Below, piece by piece: positions 7,763-15,093 of a stretch of DNA of 50,627 nucleotides (position 1 is its first letter; every line of letters begins with the position of its first letter). The translations under genes and the position numbers were made by a program. This DNA is from Alphaproteobacteria bacterium. Its GTDB lineage: Bacteria > Pseudomonadota > Alphaproteobacteria > Rhodobacterales > Rhodobacteraceae. The DNA lies in assembly GCA_003331935.1 (NCBI GenBank), contig QOQE01000013.1, forward strand, positions 1 to 50,627, written 5' to 3'. The notes beneath the pieces were generated by a model, which was given only the letters and a program-made list of their open reading frames with translations, was not told the DNA's origin and did no database searches.

Positions 7763-8540
7763 TTCCATTGCAATAGCCAGTGGTAAAGGTGGTGTAGGAA
7801 AGACTACAATTGCGGTAAATTTATCTTTAACATTACGCCAGATGGGGTCCCGAGTATCACTGATGGATGCTGATTTTGGATTGGCTAATGCTCACATTTT
7901 GCTTGGAATAAACCCAAAAAAAACCATAAGAGATTTGTTAAAAAATGGATTGCCCTTAGAGGATATTATTGAGACCGGACCATTGGGATTAAGGTTTATC
8001 TCTGGTGGTAATGGCTTAATAGACATTCTTAATATAGAAAAAAACTCGAAATACCAGCTTATACGAGCGCTCAATCCAATTCAAAAAAATACTGATTCTT
8101 TAATTGTAGATATTCCTGCAGGAGCATCAGAAAATTCAATGACCTTCGCGTCAGCAGTTGATAAATTAATCATCGTACTTGTGAGTGAACCAACGAGCTT
8201 TATGGATGCGTATACCTTTATAAAGACAGCTAAGTTGGACCATAATATCCATAACTTTTCTATAGTCGTAAATATGACCGATAACGAGAAAGAAGCTGAG
8301 AAAACTTTTACGAAATTTAGAAATATCGTTAATAAATTTCTGGACGCAAATCTTACTTTTTTGGGAGGAGTTCCGCGTTCAAAGAAAGTTCAAAATGCGA
8401 TTATAAAAAAATTACCAATTGTACTAGACAAAAATGCTGAGCTAGAACGGTTAGCCTTTCAACGGATATCAAAAAAGATCATTAAGGCTGGAGAAAACAA
8501 AAATAATGGTATACGCTTTTTTTCAAAGACCAATGAGTAG
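7755..8540 (+). CDS. flhG: FlhG (FleN/YlxH), MinD-like ATPase
   Basis: A 261-residue MinD/ParA-type ATPase that limits flagellar number, usually by acting on FlhF and on the master regulator. The deviant Walker A GKGGVGKTT is at residues 10-18, followed by LMDADFGLANAHILLG, the FlhG form of the A-prime/switch region, and SLIVDIPAG as the Walker B region. A short C-terminal tail could form a membrane-targeting helix, but this is not clear. The ATG at 7755 is preferred: it overlaps the end of flhF, and the alternative GTG at 7743 only adds four residues. It lies between flhF and fliA as in polar-flagellated gammaproteobacteria. Confidence 0.93.
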   Translation: MSSSIAIASGKGGVGKTTIAVNLSLTLRQMGSRVSLMDADFGLANAHILLGINPKKTIRDLLKNGLPLEDIIETGPLGLRFISGGNGLIDILNIEKNSKYQLIRALNPIQKNTDSLIVDIPAGASENSMTFASAVDKLIIVLVSEPTSFMDAYTFIKTAKLDHNIHNFSIVVNMTDNEKEAEKTFTKFRNIVNKFLDANLTFLGGVPRSKKVQNAIIKKLPIVLDKNAELERLAFQRISKKIIKAGENKNNGIRFFSKTNE

Positions 8541-8554
8541 TTACTGGAATAGAA

Positions 8555-9259
8555 ATGAAAGCTAGTTATCCCGAGCAACAACCAAACGTCGAAAGTCTCA
8601 TTGTTGACAATATGAATTTGGTAAAAAAGATAGCCTGGCACATGCATGGTAGAGTTAGATCTGCTATAGAAATTGAGGATTTGATGCAAATTGGATATTT
8701 CGGTTTAGTTACAGCAGCCCAAAAATACAGCCCCAAAGAGGGTGCCACTTTTGCGAGCTATGCGGTGCTTCGAATTCGTGGGGCGATAGTTGATCACCTT
8801 AGAAAAAGCTCAAATCTTTGCCGAACAACAATTCAAATGCAGCAAAAGCAAAAGAAGGCAGTTCAGTTTTTAGTGGGATCTCTTCAGAGAGAACCGGTGC
8901 CATCTGAAATAGCAGAAAAGATGGGACTTGATTTAAACGAATATAGAGAATGGGAAAAGGCATTCAATGCCAATGTACACCAGTCGCTTGACGAAGTTTA
9001 TGATGAATATTCCATGTGGTTTGTTTCCAAAGATAATACACCAGAAGAAAATTTGGATAGATCGCAGCTAAAAAATATTTTGACTGATGCACTGAAGGAG
9101 CTTCCCCCGAAAGAAGCTATGGTAATTCAGCTCTATTACGTAGAAGAGTTAAATGTTTACGAAATAGCGGAAGTTATGGAAATAACAACAGGCAGAGTTT
9201 CACAAATTAAAAAGTCCGCAGTATTATTGCTCAGATCGAATATAGAGAACAGATACTAG
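8555..9259 (+). CDS. fliA: FliA, flagellar sigma-28 factor
   Basis: A 234-residue sigma-70-family factor of the FliA group. Region 2 (about residues 12-85) contains LVKKIAWHMHGRVRSAIEIE, DLMQIGYFGLVTAAQKY and FASYAVLRIRGAIVDHLRK. Region 3 lies at about 95-145. Region 4 (about 180-232) has the helix-turn-helix LNVYEIAEVMEITTGRVSQI. It directs late flagellar genes such as flagellin and stators and is inhibited by FlgM, encoded at 1067-1363. It starts 14 bases after flhG. No clear sigma-28 promoters were found in the window, so its targets probably lie elsewhere. Confidence 0.96.
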   Translation: MKASYPEQQPNVESLIVDNMNLVKKIAWHMHGRVRSAIEIEDLMQIGYFGLVTAAQKYSPKEGATFASYAVLRIRGAIVDHLRKSSNLCRTTIQMQQKQKKAVQFLVGSLQREPVPSEIAEKMGLDLNEYREWEKAFNANVHQSLDEVYDEYSMWFVSKDNTPEENLDRSQLKNILTDALKELPPKEAMVIQLYYVEELNVYEIAEVMEITTGRVSQIKKSAVLLLRSNIENRY

Positions 9260-9265
9260 ATATTA

Positions 9266-9676
9266 ATGGACCACGACATCCAAGAATTAAAGGCTATCCA
9301 TATGTCTATTCAGACAGCAGACTTAAACATGATAGGTTATAGCTGTGAAGAAACAATAACATTATCTTGTGGGTTGATGAATATAGGAAGAGGTATTTGC
9401 TCGGTTACGATAAAGCCTTCAATGAAAATGATGCAAAAATGCAGTGGATCATTAAATATCGAAATAAATAGGCCTTTTATGAAAGCTATTTTAGAGCTCA
9501 ATGAAGAAGTCTTCGATAAGACAAGAAAATTACTACTAAAAATTGCAGTAAGGCCTGCAACTTTGGTTATTTTGTTAGATACTTCTTTAAGAGTTAATCT
9601 TAAAGGCGACTTACTTATAGATGAGGAAACCTCAAGAAAAATTGACGATATTTCTTGGATTTTGCCTTTGAAGTAA
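9266..9676 (+). CDS. Unknown 136-residue protein after fliA
   Basis: I do not recognise this protein. It starts six bases after fliA and so is very likely the last gene of the flhA operon. It has no signal peptide and no membrane segment. The composition suggests a mixed alpha/beta fold, with strand-like stretches (ETITLSCGLM, ICSVTIKPSM, RPATLVILLDT) and a helix (FMKAILELNEEVFDKTRKLL). In Vibrio this position is held by cheY/cheZ, but no CheY phospho-acceptor pattern is present. A flagellar or chemotaxis role is inferred from position only. It ends head-on, three bases from the hook-like gene. Confidence 0.75.
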   Translation: MDHDIQELKAIHMSIQTADLNMIGYSCEETITLSCGLMNIGRGICSVTIKPSMKMMQKCSGSLNIEINRPFMKAILELNEEVFDKTRKLLLKIAVRPATLVILLDTSLRVNLKGDLLIDEETSRKIDDISWILPLK

Positions 9677-9679
9677 TCG

Positions 9680-10465
9680 CTAGCTATCAATCAGCCTTCT
9701 GGTTACATCAGCATCTGCTTGCATCATTTTAGCTGATCCATTAAAAGCTTGTTGCGCTCTTATTAGAAGAGTTAATTCTGCAGTTATATCTGTGTTCGAC
9801 GCCTCAAGGCTACCAGAATTGATTTTTCCAAAACCTAAATCTTTTCCAGCACCAATTGTTGCTTGTCCTGATTCTGGAGTTGCTGTAAATATATTATCAC
9901 CTATCGCTCTTAGTTGCGTTTCATCAGCAAACCTGGCTAAACCTATTTGTGTAATTTCAATATAGTTATCTATCCCATAAGTGGCTCTCAAAAAGCCCTC
10001 CGCTGTGACTTTAACTTCCGAAAGAGCTTCTTCAGTTCCATCTTCATTTATTGCTCTGAAGGGAAGTGTTATCTCTTGAGCATTAATGTCCAGGTATGAA
10101 ATACCATCTGCATTTACTAGTTTACCGTCCTCTCTAATATTTATCGCACCGTTTCTTGTATATGACAACTCACCTAATCTTTCTGAAGTGTCGAGAATAA
10201 ACATTCCTTGGCCATTTAAGCCTAAATCAAGTGCATTTCCTGTAAGTATTAAGGAACCTTGAGAGTGATTTCTTCTTGGTGCCTCCTCTCTAACCCCATT
10301 CCCAACTCTGCTTGCATTTTTTGAGTCAGACATTTCAGTATAAACATCTGAAAAATTTGCACTGCTTTTTTTAAAGCCTAGAGAAGATGCATTGGCTATG
10401 TTATTTGAAATAACTGAAATTTCTTGAGAAGCTGCGCTTAACCCTGATCTTACTACTGAAAGCAT
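9680..10465 (-). CDS. FlgE/FlgF/FlgG-family flagellar hook/rod protein
   Basis: The 261-residue protein begins with the axial-protein N-terminus, SAASQEISVISNNIANASSLGFKKS, which contains the SNNIANAST-like motif. The core has GNALDLGLNGQGMFIL ... LSYTRNGAINIREDGKLVN, and the end is SLEASNTDITAELTLLIRAQQAF. Such proteins polymerise as rod or hook after type III export. The length equals FlgF/FlgG, but the C-terminus (TAELTLLIRAQQAF rather than VEEMVNMIxTQRAYE) is closer to FlgE. The gene stands alone on the minus strand, which is unusual for rod genes. AAAGGA precedes the ATG, and a sigma-54 promoter lies at 10490-10505. Confidence 0.85.
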   Translation of the reverse strand: MLSVVRSGLSAASQEISVISNNIANASSLGFKKSSANFSDVYTEMSDSKNASRVGNGVREEAPRRNHSQGSLILTGNALDLGLNGQGMFILDTSERLGELSYTRNGAINIREDGKLVNADGISYLDINAQEITLPFRAINEDGTEEALSEVKVTAEGFLRATYGIDNYIEITQIGLARFADETQLRAIGDNIFTATPESGQATIGAGKDLGFGKINSGSLEASNTDITAELTLLIRAQQAFNGSAKMMQADADVTRRLIDS

Positions 10466-10489
10466 TTTTTTTTCCTTTCGAAAAACTAA

Positions 10490-10505
10490 TACAAAAATCG
10501 TGCCA
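10490..10505 (-). promoter_or_regulatory. Sigma-54 promoter for the hook/rod-like gene
   Basis: Minus-strand TGGCACGATTTTTGTA has a perfect -24 element and a -12 element with one mismatch (TTGTA for TTGCA). It is 25 bases upstream of the ATG at 10465, a normal distance. Confidence 0.65.
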
Positions 10506-10591
10506 TATGTCGTTTATCTAAAGAAATAATTTTGGGTTTATATTAATCAAAAATTGTTTTAATTATATATGGTTAACAAGGAAAAATAGCT

Positions 10592-10984
10592 ATGTCTGAT
10601 AAAGATTCAAGAGCACTAGTACCGATTAAAAAAGTGCTGCCCCCGTCTGTAAGGCAAAAGAATGGTCAATCATCACAACCTTTTCAGCTTGTCAAAGAAA
10701 ACTTGAGACTTGGGTCGCGAGAAGAGGTTAGGGATGTTCTACCTGATATATTAGGAAAGGTGCTGGCCAGAGTTTGGCTAGACCAACCCTTTCATAGAGA
10801 TTTTTCTCAAGATCCGCAAAAGACGCTTGAGAGAAATGGAGTTTTTCTTCCTGAAAATATGTCCCTCGAGTTCCAAAAACAAAACACCGATAGACCAAGG
10901 ATAGTGGTCTTTGAGCAAAAACCAGGCTCAAAATTTAAGTTAAGGGTTTTTTATCTTCAATTAGTTATGATGGCAGGCAGGTGA
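10592..10984 (+). CDS. NHLP-like (nitrile hydratase leader-type) domain protein
   Basis: A 130-residue cytoplasmic protein. Residues about 54-108 resemble the nitrile hydratase alpha-subunit/NHLP leader pattern: VLARVWLDQPFHRDF, DPQKTLERNGVFLPE, then a strand ending RIVVFEQ. In that family the pattern is W.D..F...L..DP...L...G...P. NHLP sequences serve as leaders of ribosomal peptide precursors or as the nitrile hydratase N-terminus. Here there is no Cys cluster, no Gly-Gly cleavage site and no obvious core peptide after it, only KPGSKFKLRVFYLQLVMMAG. A disordered N-terminus (1-45) precedes it. AAGGA lies before the ATG, and the stop overlaps the next start (TGATG). Function is unknown. Confidence 0.75.
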   Translation: MSDKDSRALVPIKKVLPPSVRQKNGQSSQPFQLVKENLRLGSREEVRDVLPDILGKVLARVWLDQPFHRDFSQDPQKTLERNGVFLPENMSLEFQKQNTDRPRIVVFEQKPGSKFKLRVFYLQLVMMAGR

Positions 10985-11643
10985 TGAAAAACTTTTTTTT
11001 CTTTTTAGTGTTGGTAGTGCACCCCTTTTCCCCCCTTTTTTCTGAAGTGACTAACTCGGATAGGCTTTTTAAAACAGCGACAGATTTTGTGAAAGAAAAA
11101 AAATATTCAGAAGCAGTTTCCATTTTTGAACAGTTAGCAAGAAATAATGAACATGATGCTCAATATAATTTAGCGTTTTTGATTAGCACCGGGAAAGGAA
11201 TAACCAAAAACTATGAAGAAGCACTTTTTTGGTCATTTTTGTCCATGCTTGGAAAGATTGAGAAAGGCGAAGACCTTTCTGAGGAATTATCTGACATAGT
11301 TCCAGAAAAAGTACTGAAAGACGTACGAGAACAAGTTTTGGCACATCTCATCAGTCGATTTGAAAAGAAAGATGTAGATGTGTTAATGCAACTTGGAGAC
11401 TATTATTTGCGTATATCCGAGGAGAAAGACTTTGAGAATGCATATTTGTGGTTTAACGTTGCAAGCGCACTTGGAATTGACAATGCGAGTGCCAAAAGGG
11501 ACAAGGTTGAAAAAGAGCTTGAACCTGATACCATAATAAAAACTCAATTAGTATCAAGAGACAAGCATGAGGAGTTTATAGCAGACGATATGCGTGTAGA
11601 TGAAAAAACAAAACAAAATACGGAAAATGAATATGAAAGTTAA
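10984..11643 (+). CDS. Secreted Sel1-repeat protein, possible MotX-like
   Basis: The 219-residue protein starts with a signal peptide (MKNFFFFLVLVVHPFSPLFS). Two TPR/Sel1-like segments follow: YSEAVSIFEQLARNNEHDAQ / YNLAFLISTGKGITKNYEEA (about 30-75), and a second around VLMQLGDYYL / YLWFNVASALGIDNASAKRD (about 135-165). The C-terminal 40 residues are highly charged. In Vibrio the T-ring protein MotX is a secreted Sel1-repeat protein of about 210 residues working with FlgT, so a MotX-like role is attractive next to flagellar genes. The protein has no cysteines, however, so this remains inference. ATG 10984 is preferred over the GTG at 10981, which overlaps the upstream stop. Confidence 0.75.
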   Translation: MKNFFFFLVLVVHPFSPLFSEVTNSDRLFKTATDFVKEKKYSEAVSIFEQLARNNEHDAQYNLAFLISTGKGITKNYEEALFWSFLSMLGKIEKGEDLSEELSDIVPEKVLKDVREQVLAHLISRFEKKDVDVLMQLGDYYLRISEEKDFENAYLWFNVASALGIDNASAKRDKVEKELEPDTIIKTQLVSRDKHEEFIADDMRVDEKTKQNTENEYES

Positions 11644-11824
11644 AGTTCATTGGGTGATCGATGGGATAGCCGAACTAGAAGCTGACAGCCTAGAAGACGC
11701 CGAAAAGATAGTGAACGAGAAGCTTGCTGACTTTGTTAGTAATAATCCAGATTTAGAAGAAAAAATGGGCGCAAAGGCAATTCAGGGCAAAGGTTATTTA
11801 CCTGGTTCTGGCGAAGATGCCTAG
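11627..11824 (+). CDS. Small acidic protein, third gene of the NHLP-like operon
   Basis: A protein of 65 residues (MNMKVKVHWVIDGIAELEAD...) with strand-helix-strand character: a beta strand KVHWVIDGIAELEA, a helix SLEDAEKIVNEKLADFVSNN, and a Gly-rich end (GKGYLPGSG). I do not recognise a family. The start codon is uncertain; ATG at 11627 or 11633 is likely because the open frame before them overlaps the Sel1 gene deeply. It overlaps that gene by about 17 bases, so the two are translationally coupled. It ends head-on with the next gene, overlapping by four bases. Confidence 0.55.
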   Translation: MNMKVKVHWVIDGIAELEADSLEDAEKIVNEKLADFVSNNPDLEEKMGAKAIQGKGYLPGSGEDA

Positions 11825-12060
11825 TTTTCTTCCAAGGACCGCCAAGTATTGAGCCAATCTAAAGTAGAAACGTTGCCAAATAAAATTTTGTTATGAATTT
11901 TATAGGCATTTTTACTCTCAATATTTGGATTGGCCTCATCTTCTCTGGGTTGAAATAGTATATCGTAAACTTTATGATTTTTGGGGTCATTTCTCTCAGA
12001 AACCGGCGGCACGCCCATTTCTACTGAGGTATGTAAATTTCTTGTATCTTTCAACTCCAC
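11821..12060 (-). CDS. Unknown 79-residue protein downstream of fliL
   Basis: A small soluble protein without signal peptide, membrane segment or recognised motif. The middle is polar (SERNDPKNHKVYDILFQPRE) and the C-terminal part has helices ending TLDWLNTWRSLEEN. It starts with GTG, 17 bases after fliL, and is probably co-transcribed with it. The start is not strongly supported by a Shine-Dalgarno sequence. It may be a flagellar accessory protein by context only. Confidence 0.5.
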   Translation of the reverse strand: MELKDTRNLHTSVEMGVPPVSERNDPKNHKVYDILFQPREDEANPNIESKNAYKIHNKILFGNVSTLDWLNTWRSLEEN

Positions 12061-12077
12061 TTTCTAAATCCCTAGCT

Positions 12078-12710
12078 CTAAATCAATAGTAATTTTGTCA
12101 ACTGAACAGTTTTGATTTCAGGCTTTGCACCTAACTTCACCAATTCATTATTTATCGTTTCGAGAATTTCTAGCTTTAGTACTTCTTTACCTTCGTTTGT
12201 CTCAAGTTGCGTTTTCGTTTTAGTTCTCATCAAAGCCAATATCACTGACCTTAACGCTGGCTCAAAAGTCATAAAGTTCTCGAAATATGCTTCGGCATTC
12301 AATTTTCCCATAAATATTGAAACAGCTATTTCAATAGTTAATATACCAGATTCATTTTTTAAGTCTGTCGCCAAAGCTCCGGTAAACTGGTGATAAAAGT
12401 GTCGAGGTCCTAGAAATGGGATGTTCGAGTTTTGGGGAAGTTTCTCATTTTTATCCTCAACTTGTTTTTCTTCAGACTTATTGTCTGAGAGCTCTTCTTT
12501 CTGATTATTTACCAACAAAGCTGCAATCTCTTCTCTTGACAAAGGAGCTTGAACAAATGATTTGTGCATCACGAAAAAAATTATAAAGACAACCAAAGCA
12601 GGTAAAACATATAAAGCCAATGCTTTCCAAGGAATGATTAGCTTCTTTTTTCTTTTTGGTTTGGGTTGTTCGTCAGACTTAGTCTCTGTATCTATTAAAT
12701 CATCTTCCAT
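12078..12710 (-). CDS. fliL: FliL-like flagellar basal-body stator-associated protein
   Basis: A 210-residue single-pass inner-membrane protein. It has a basic cytoplasmic N-terminus (PKPKRKKK), one membrane helix (about 30-50, LALYVLPALVVFIIFFVM), a charged acidic linker and a periplasmic FliL domain: GILTIEIAVSIFMGKLNAEA, FEPALRSVILALMRTKT, LKLEILETINNELVKLG, and the final strand KTVQLTKLLLI. FliL forms rings around stator units and supports torque. It is longer than the usual 140-180 residues because of the linker. ATG at 12710 is chosen; a TTG at 12716 adds two residues. The gene is far from fliM/fliN, which are not in the window. Confidence 0.83.
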   Translation of the reverse strand: MEDDLIDTETKSDEQPKPKRKKKLIIPWKALALYVLPALVVFIIFFVMHKSFVQAPLSREEIAALLVNNQKEELSDNKSEEKQVEDKNEKLPQNSNIPFLGPRHFYHQFTGALATDLKNESGILTIEIAVSIFMGKLNAEAYFENFMTFEPALRSVILALMRTKTKTQLETNEGKEVLKLEILETINNELVKLGAKPEIKTVQLTKLLLI

Positions 12711-12837
12711 TTTCAAAACAAATCAATTGTTAAATATAACCGTGAAAATTAACGACTGTTAAAAAAAAAGTTTATTTACTAAATATTCAAGAGCTCGGTC
12801 GTTTTACTAAATTGCTATCACAAACTAGAGAAGTCTA

Positions 12838-13149
12838 ATGAAGAAAAATAATAACAAAAAAGGTTCCAGCGCTAATTCCTTGGTTTCAGTGGATCACTCT
12901 ATTAGAGAATTTGAAATATTCAAAAGCAGGGTAGCAAACGCAGTCTTAGATTATATGGAAGCACAAAGCGATTTAGATCTTTTAGCATGCTTAGAAAAAT
13001 CTTGTGTTTTTCTAACTAATATTTCCGGTCAAATGGAAAAGGTTTTTGATGACCAAAATCAGGTTGACAAATATCAAAATGATATGTTTGACATCGGTGA
13101 TGACCTTTTCTCTTCATGCCAACAAAGCGGGTCAAACTCTATTCACTAA
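12838..13149 (+). CDS. Unknown 103-residue soluble protein
   Basis: A small protein with a Lys/Asn-rich N-terminus, then predicted helices (FEIFKSRVANAVLDYMEAQS, LLACLEKSCVFLTNISGQME) and an acidic Asp-rich C-terminal half. It has three cysteines (LLACLEKSC and SSCQQ) without a metal-binding pattern. No family is recognised. It is transcribed away from fliL and sits at the edge of the flagellar region, so it may be flagellum-related. A weak GAG-type ribosome site precedes the ATG. Confidence 0.6.
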   Translation: MKKNNNKKGSSANSLVSVDHSIREFEIFKSRVANAVLDYMEAQSDLDLLACLEKSCVFLTNISGQMEKVFDDQNQVDKYQNDMFDIGDDLFSSCQQSGSNSIH

Positions 13150-13328
13150 AACTTTCTTGTATGCCTTATTCAAATAGCCCTCGGACATAGCAGTCGGAAT
13201 TTGAAGGTATATCGAAAAATGAAAATTTAGTAGTAATTTTACAACAATTTAATGATACAAAAAAAATTTACTAATAAAATTTTGGCTACGTCGTACACGA
13301 TTATGGGTAAGTTGAAGGAGAGTATTTT

Positions 13329-13724
13329 ATGCGTATTGTAGTATTAATTTTTTTTGGTTTATTTTTAACAGCATGCCAGGGAACTAATCCTTACGGTTTA
13401 ACAACAGCATCAGTTGGTGATCCGGTAGTGTCCTCCGCTACGGGACAGGCAGGAACAGGAGTTACACCTGTTAAAGGGATTAAATATGTTTCATTGCACC
13501 CAGACAGACTTCTACGGGATGAAAGAGGCTGTACTGAGGTTATTAAATTGTCATATGCATCTAATATAAATTATTCTGAAGCCATTATAGGGCTTAGGAA
13601 TAGGGCTTTATTGGTAGGTGGTAATGCCATTTCTGTCGTAGGATGGGCTGAGACCAGAACTTCTTCTGGATTAGTTGGAAAGATATATCTTTGCAAAAAG
13701 AAGCCATTCCATATTCATTACTAG
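13329..13724 (+). CDS. Small lipoprotein, DUF4156/RcsF-like
   Basis: A 131-residue lipoprotein with a short signal peptide and lipobox LTA/C (Cys16). The C-terminal half shows the pattern IGLRNRALLVGGNAISVVGW ... GLVGKIYLC, similar to small outer-membrane lipoproteins of the DUF4156/RcsF kind, in which an N/GGNAI segment and a terminal Cys occur. The two remaining cysteines (in RGCTEV and YLCKK) could form a disulfide. It is a single-gene unit: a strong GAAGGAGAG ribosome site precedes the ATG, and a clear intrinsic terminator follows. A role in envelope stress sensing is possible but not shown. Confidence 0.78.
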   Translation: MRIVVLIFFGLFLTACQGTNPYGLTTASVGDPVVSSATGQAGTGVTPVKGIKYVSLHPDRLLRDERGCTEVIKLSYASNINYSEAIIGLRNRALLVGGNAISVVGWAETRTSSGLVGKIYLCKKKPFHIHY

Positions 13725-13742
13725 GATTTAGAAAAATTTTCT

Positions 13743-13777
13743 AAAAAGCCTGTGCCTTTTCAAGGCATAGGCTTTTT
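13743..13777 (+). terminator. Rho-independent terminator
   Basis: A 9-bp stem (GCCTGTGCC at 13748-13756 with GGCATAGGC at 13764-13772, one G-T pair) closes a 7-base loop and is extended by A-T pairs. It is followed by a T tract, with an A tract on the other side. It ends the lipoprotein transcript and may work in both directions. Confidence 0.85.
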
Positions 13778-13826
13778 CTATAAAAAAGAAATATACGTTG
13801 ATAGATATCTCAACTATATTACGACA

Positions 13827-15077
13827 ATGTTCGAATCTTTTTTTCCCAAACCTAAGCTGTTTCTTCTCTCACTAGTGGCATGGATTTTAGTCGTAATTTC
13901 TTTTTATTATCTATTTGGTAAGAGTTTAGCTGGGTATCTAGGCTTCAATTTATTTGAAGATAGCGAGACTGTTATTGGTCTTGGGTATTTTATAACTCCA
14001 GAGTTTCTTTTTTTTGATATTTATTATGTAGTAGCAACATTGATTTTTTATTTTTTTTGGGCATATCATTCGCCACATAAATGGCAAAGATGGTCAATAT
14101 TAGGTTCATCATTGCTCATTTTGATGGCTTACCTCACGGTACAAGTTTCCGTTGTCATTAATGCCTGGTATGGCCCATTTTATAATGATGTTCAAAAAGC
14201 ACTTAATGGTAATGCTGAGGTCACTGACTCAGATTTGTATGGGCATTTAGCTGTTTTTTGTATAATAGTGTTCCCATATATTGTTTTTGTACCGCTAAAA
14301 TTATTTTTCACATCTCATTATGTTTTTAGGTGGCGTAATGCAATGAATGATTATTATTTAGAAAAATGGTCACAGGTCAGAAAGGTTGAGGGAGCATCTC
14401 AACGAATTCAAGAAGACACAATGCGATTTTCTGGAATTATGCAGGGTTTGGGGGTTGCGATGGTTGATTCCGTTATGACTTTAATATCTTTTTTACCAGT
14501 TCTTTCTGCTTTATCGGTACACATAAAGGAGATGCCACTTGTTGGAACTATACCCTACCCTTTAGTAACACTAGCAATTGTTTGGTCAGTGTTCGGCACT
14601 TTTCTTCTTATCTTTGCAGGAATTAAATTGCCGGGACTTGAATTCAAAAATCAGCGCGTTGAGGCTGCCTTCAGAAAAGAATTAGTATATGGTGAAGACA
14701 ACAGTGACAGAGCAGAACCAGTATCTTTAGTAGAGTTGTTTAACAATGTGAGACGAAACTACTTTAAGATATATTTTCACTATGCATACTTTAACTTGGT
14801 TAGATACCTATACCTTCAAGCTGATAATATAATTGTCTACATATTCATAATTCCTACCATAGTAAGCGGTAGAATTACGCTCGGAATTATGAATCAGATA
14901 CTCAGGGCTTTCGGACAAGTTGCATCTTCTTTCCAGTTTCTGGTAAACTCCTGGACAACGATCATTGATCTAATTTCAATTTATAAAAGGCTCCAGGCAT
15001 TTGAGGCTTCGATATCAGGAGGCCAATTGCCAAAAATTGACAGAGATTTCATTGAAAGGCAAGGTCTTGAAGACTGA
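13827..15077 (+). CDS. SbmA/BacA-family peptide transporter
   Basis: A 416-residue inner-membrane protein of the SbmA/BacA family, which imports Pro-rich antimicrobial peptides, microcins and bleomycin and has a membrane fold like ABC exporters but no ATPase domain. The start MFESFFPKPKLFLLS closely matches E. coli SbmA, so ATG 13827 is chosen; the longer frame from 13752 begins inside the terminator hairpin. Family features include VINAWYGPFYNDVQKAL, FRWRNAMNDYYLEKW, VEGASQRIQEDTMRF and LPGLEFKNQRVEAAFRKELV. About seven membrane helices are seen. In symbiotic alphaproteobacteria BacA also affects very-long-chain lipids. It is a stand-alone gene here. Confidence 0.93.
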   Translation: MFESFFPKPKLFLLSLVAWILVVISFYYLFGKSLAGYLGFNLFEDSETVIGLGYFITPEFLFFDIYYVVATLIFYFFWAYHSPHKWQRWSILGSSLLILMAYLTVQVSVVINAWYGPFYNDVQKALNGNAEVTDSDLYGHLAVFCIIVFPYIVFVPLKLFFTSHYVFRWRNAMNDYYLEKWSQVRKVEGASQRIQEDTMRFSGIMQGLGVAMVDSVMTLISFLPVLSALSVHIKEMPLVGTIPYPLVTLAIVWSVFGTFLLIFAGIKLPGLEFKNQRVEAAFRKELVYGEDNSDRAEPVSLVELFNNVRRNYFKIYFHYAYFNLVRYLYLQADNIIVYIFIIPTIVSGRITLGIMNQILRAFGQVASSFQFLVNSWTTIIDLISIYKRLQAFEASISGGQLPKIDRDFIERQGLED

Positions 15078-15093
15078 TAAAATAACAAATATT

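Noticed and set aside
10592-10984. Reading the NHLP-like protein as a true ribosomal peptide precursor
   Set aside because: There is no Gly-Gly or Gly-Ala cleavage site, no Cys/Ser/Thr-rich core and no modifying enzyme nearby; only the leader-like fold is supported.
11821-12060. Possibility that the 79-residue frame is spurious
   Set aside because: Kept with low confidence: it follows fliL closely on the same strand and fills the gap exactly to the convergent gene, but the start is weak.
12717-12837. Possible sigma-28 promoters before fliL and before the gene at 12838
   Set aside because: TAAA-N14-GTCGTTAA and TAAA-N14-GTCGTTTT are one base short of the normal spacing and have mismatches in the -10 part, in a region rich in T and A.
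13752-13826. N-terminal extension of the SbmA-like protein from GTG 13752
   Set aside because: It starts inside the terminator hairpin, and the family N-terminus (MFxSFFPKP) begins at 13827.
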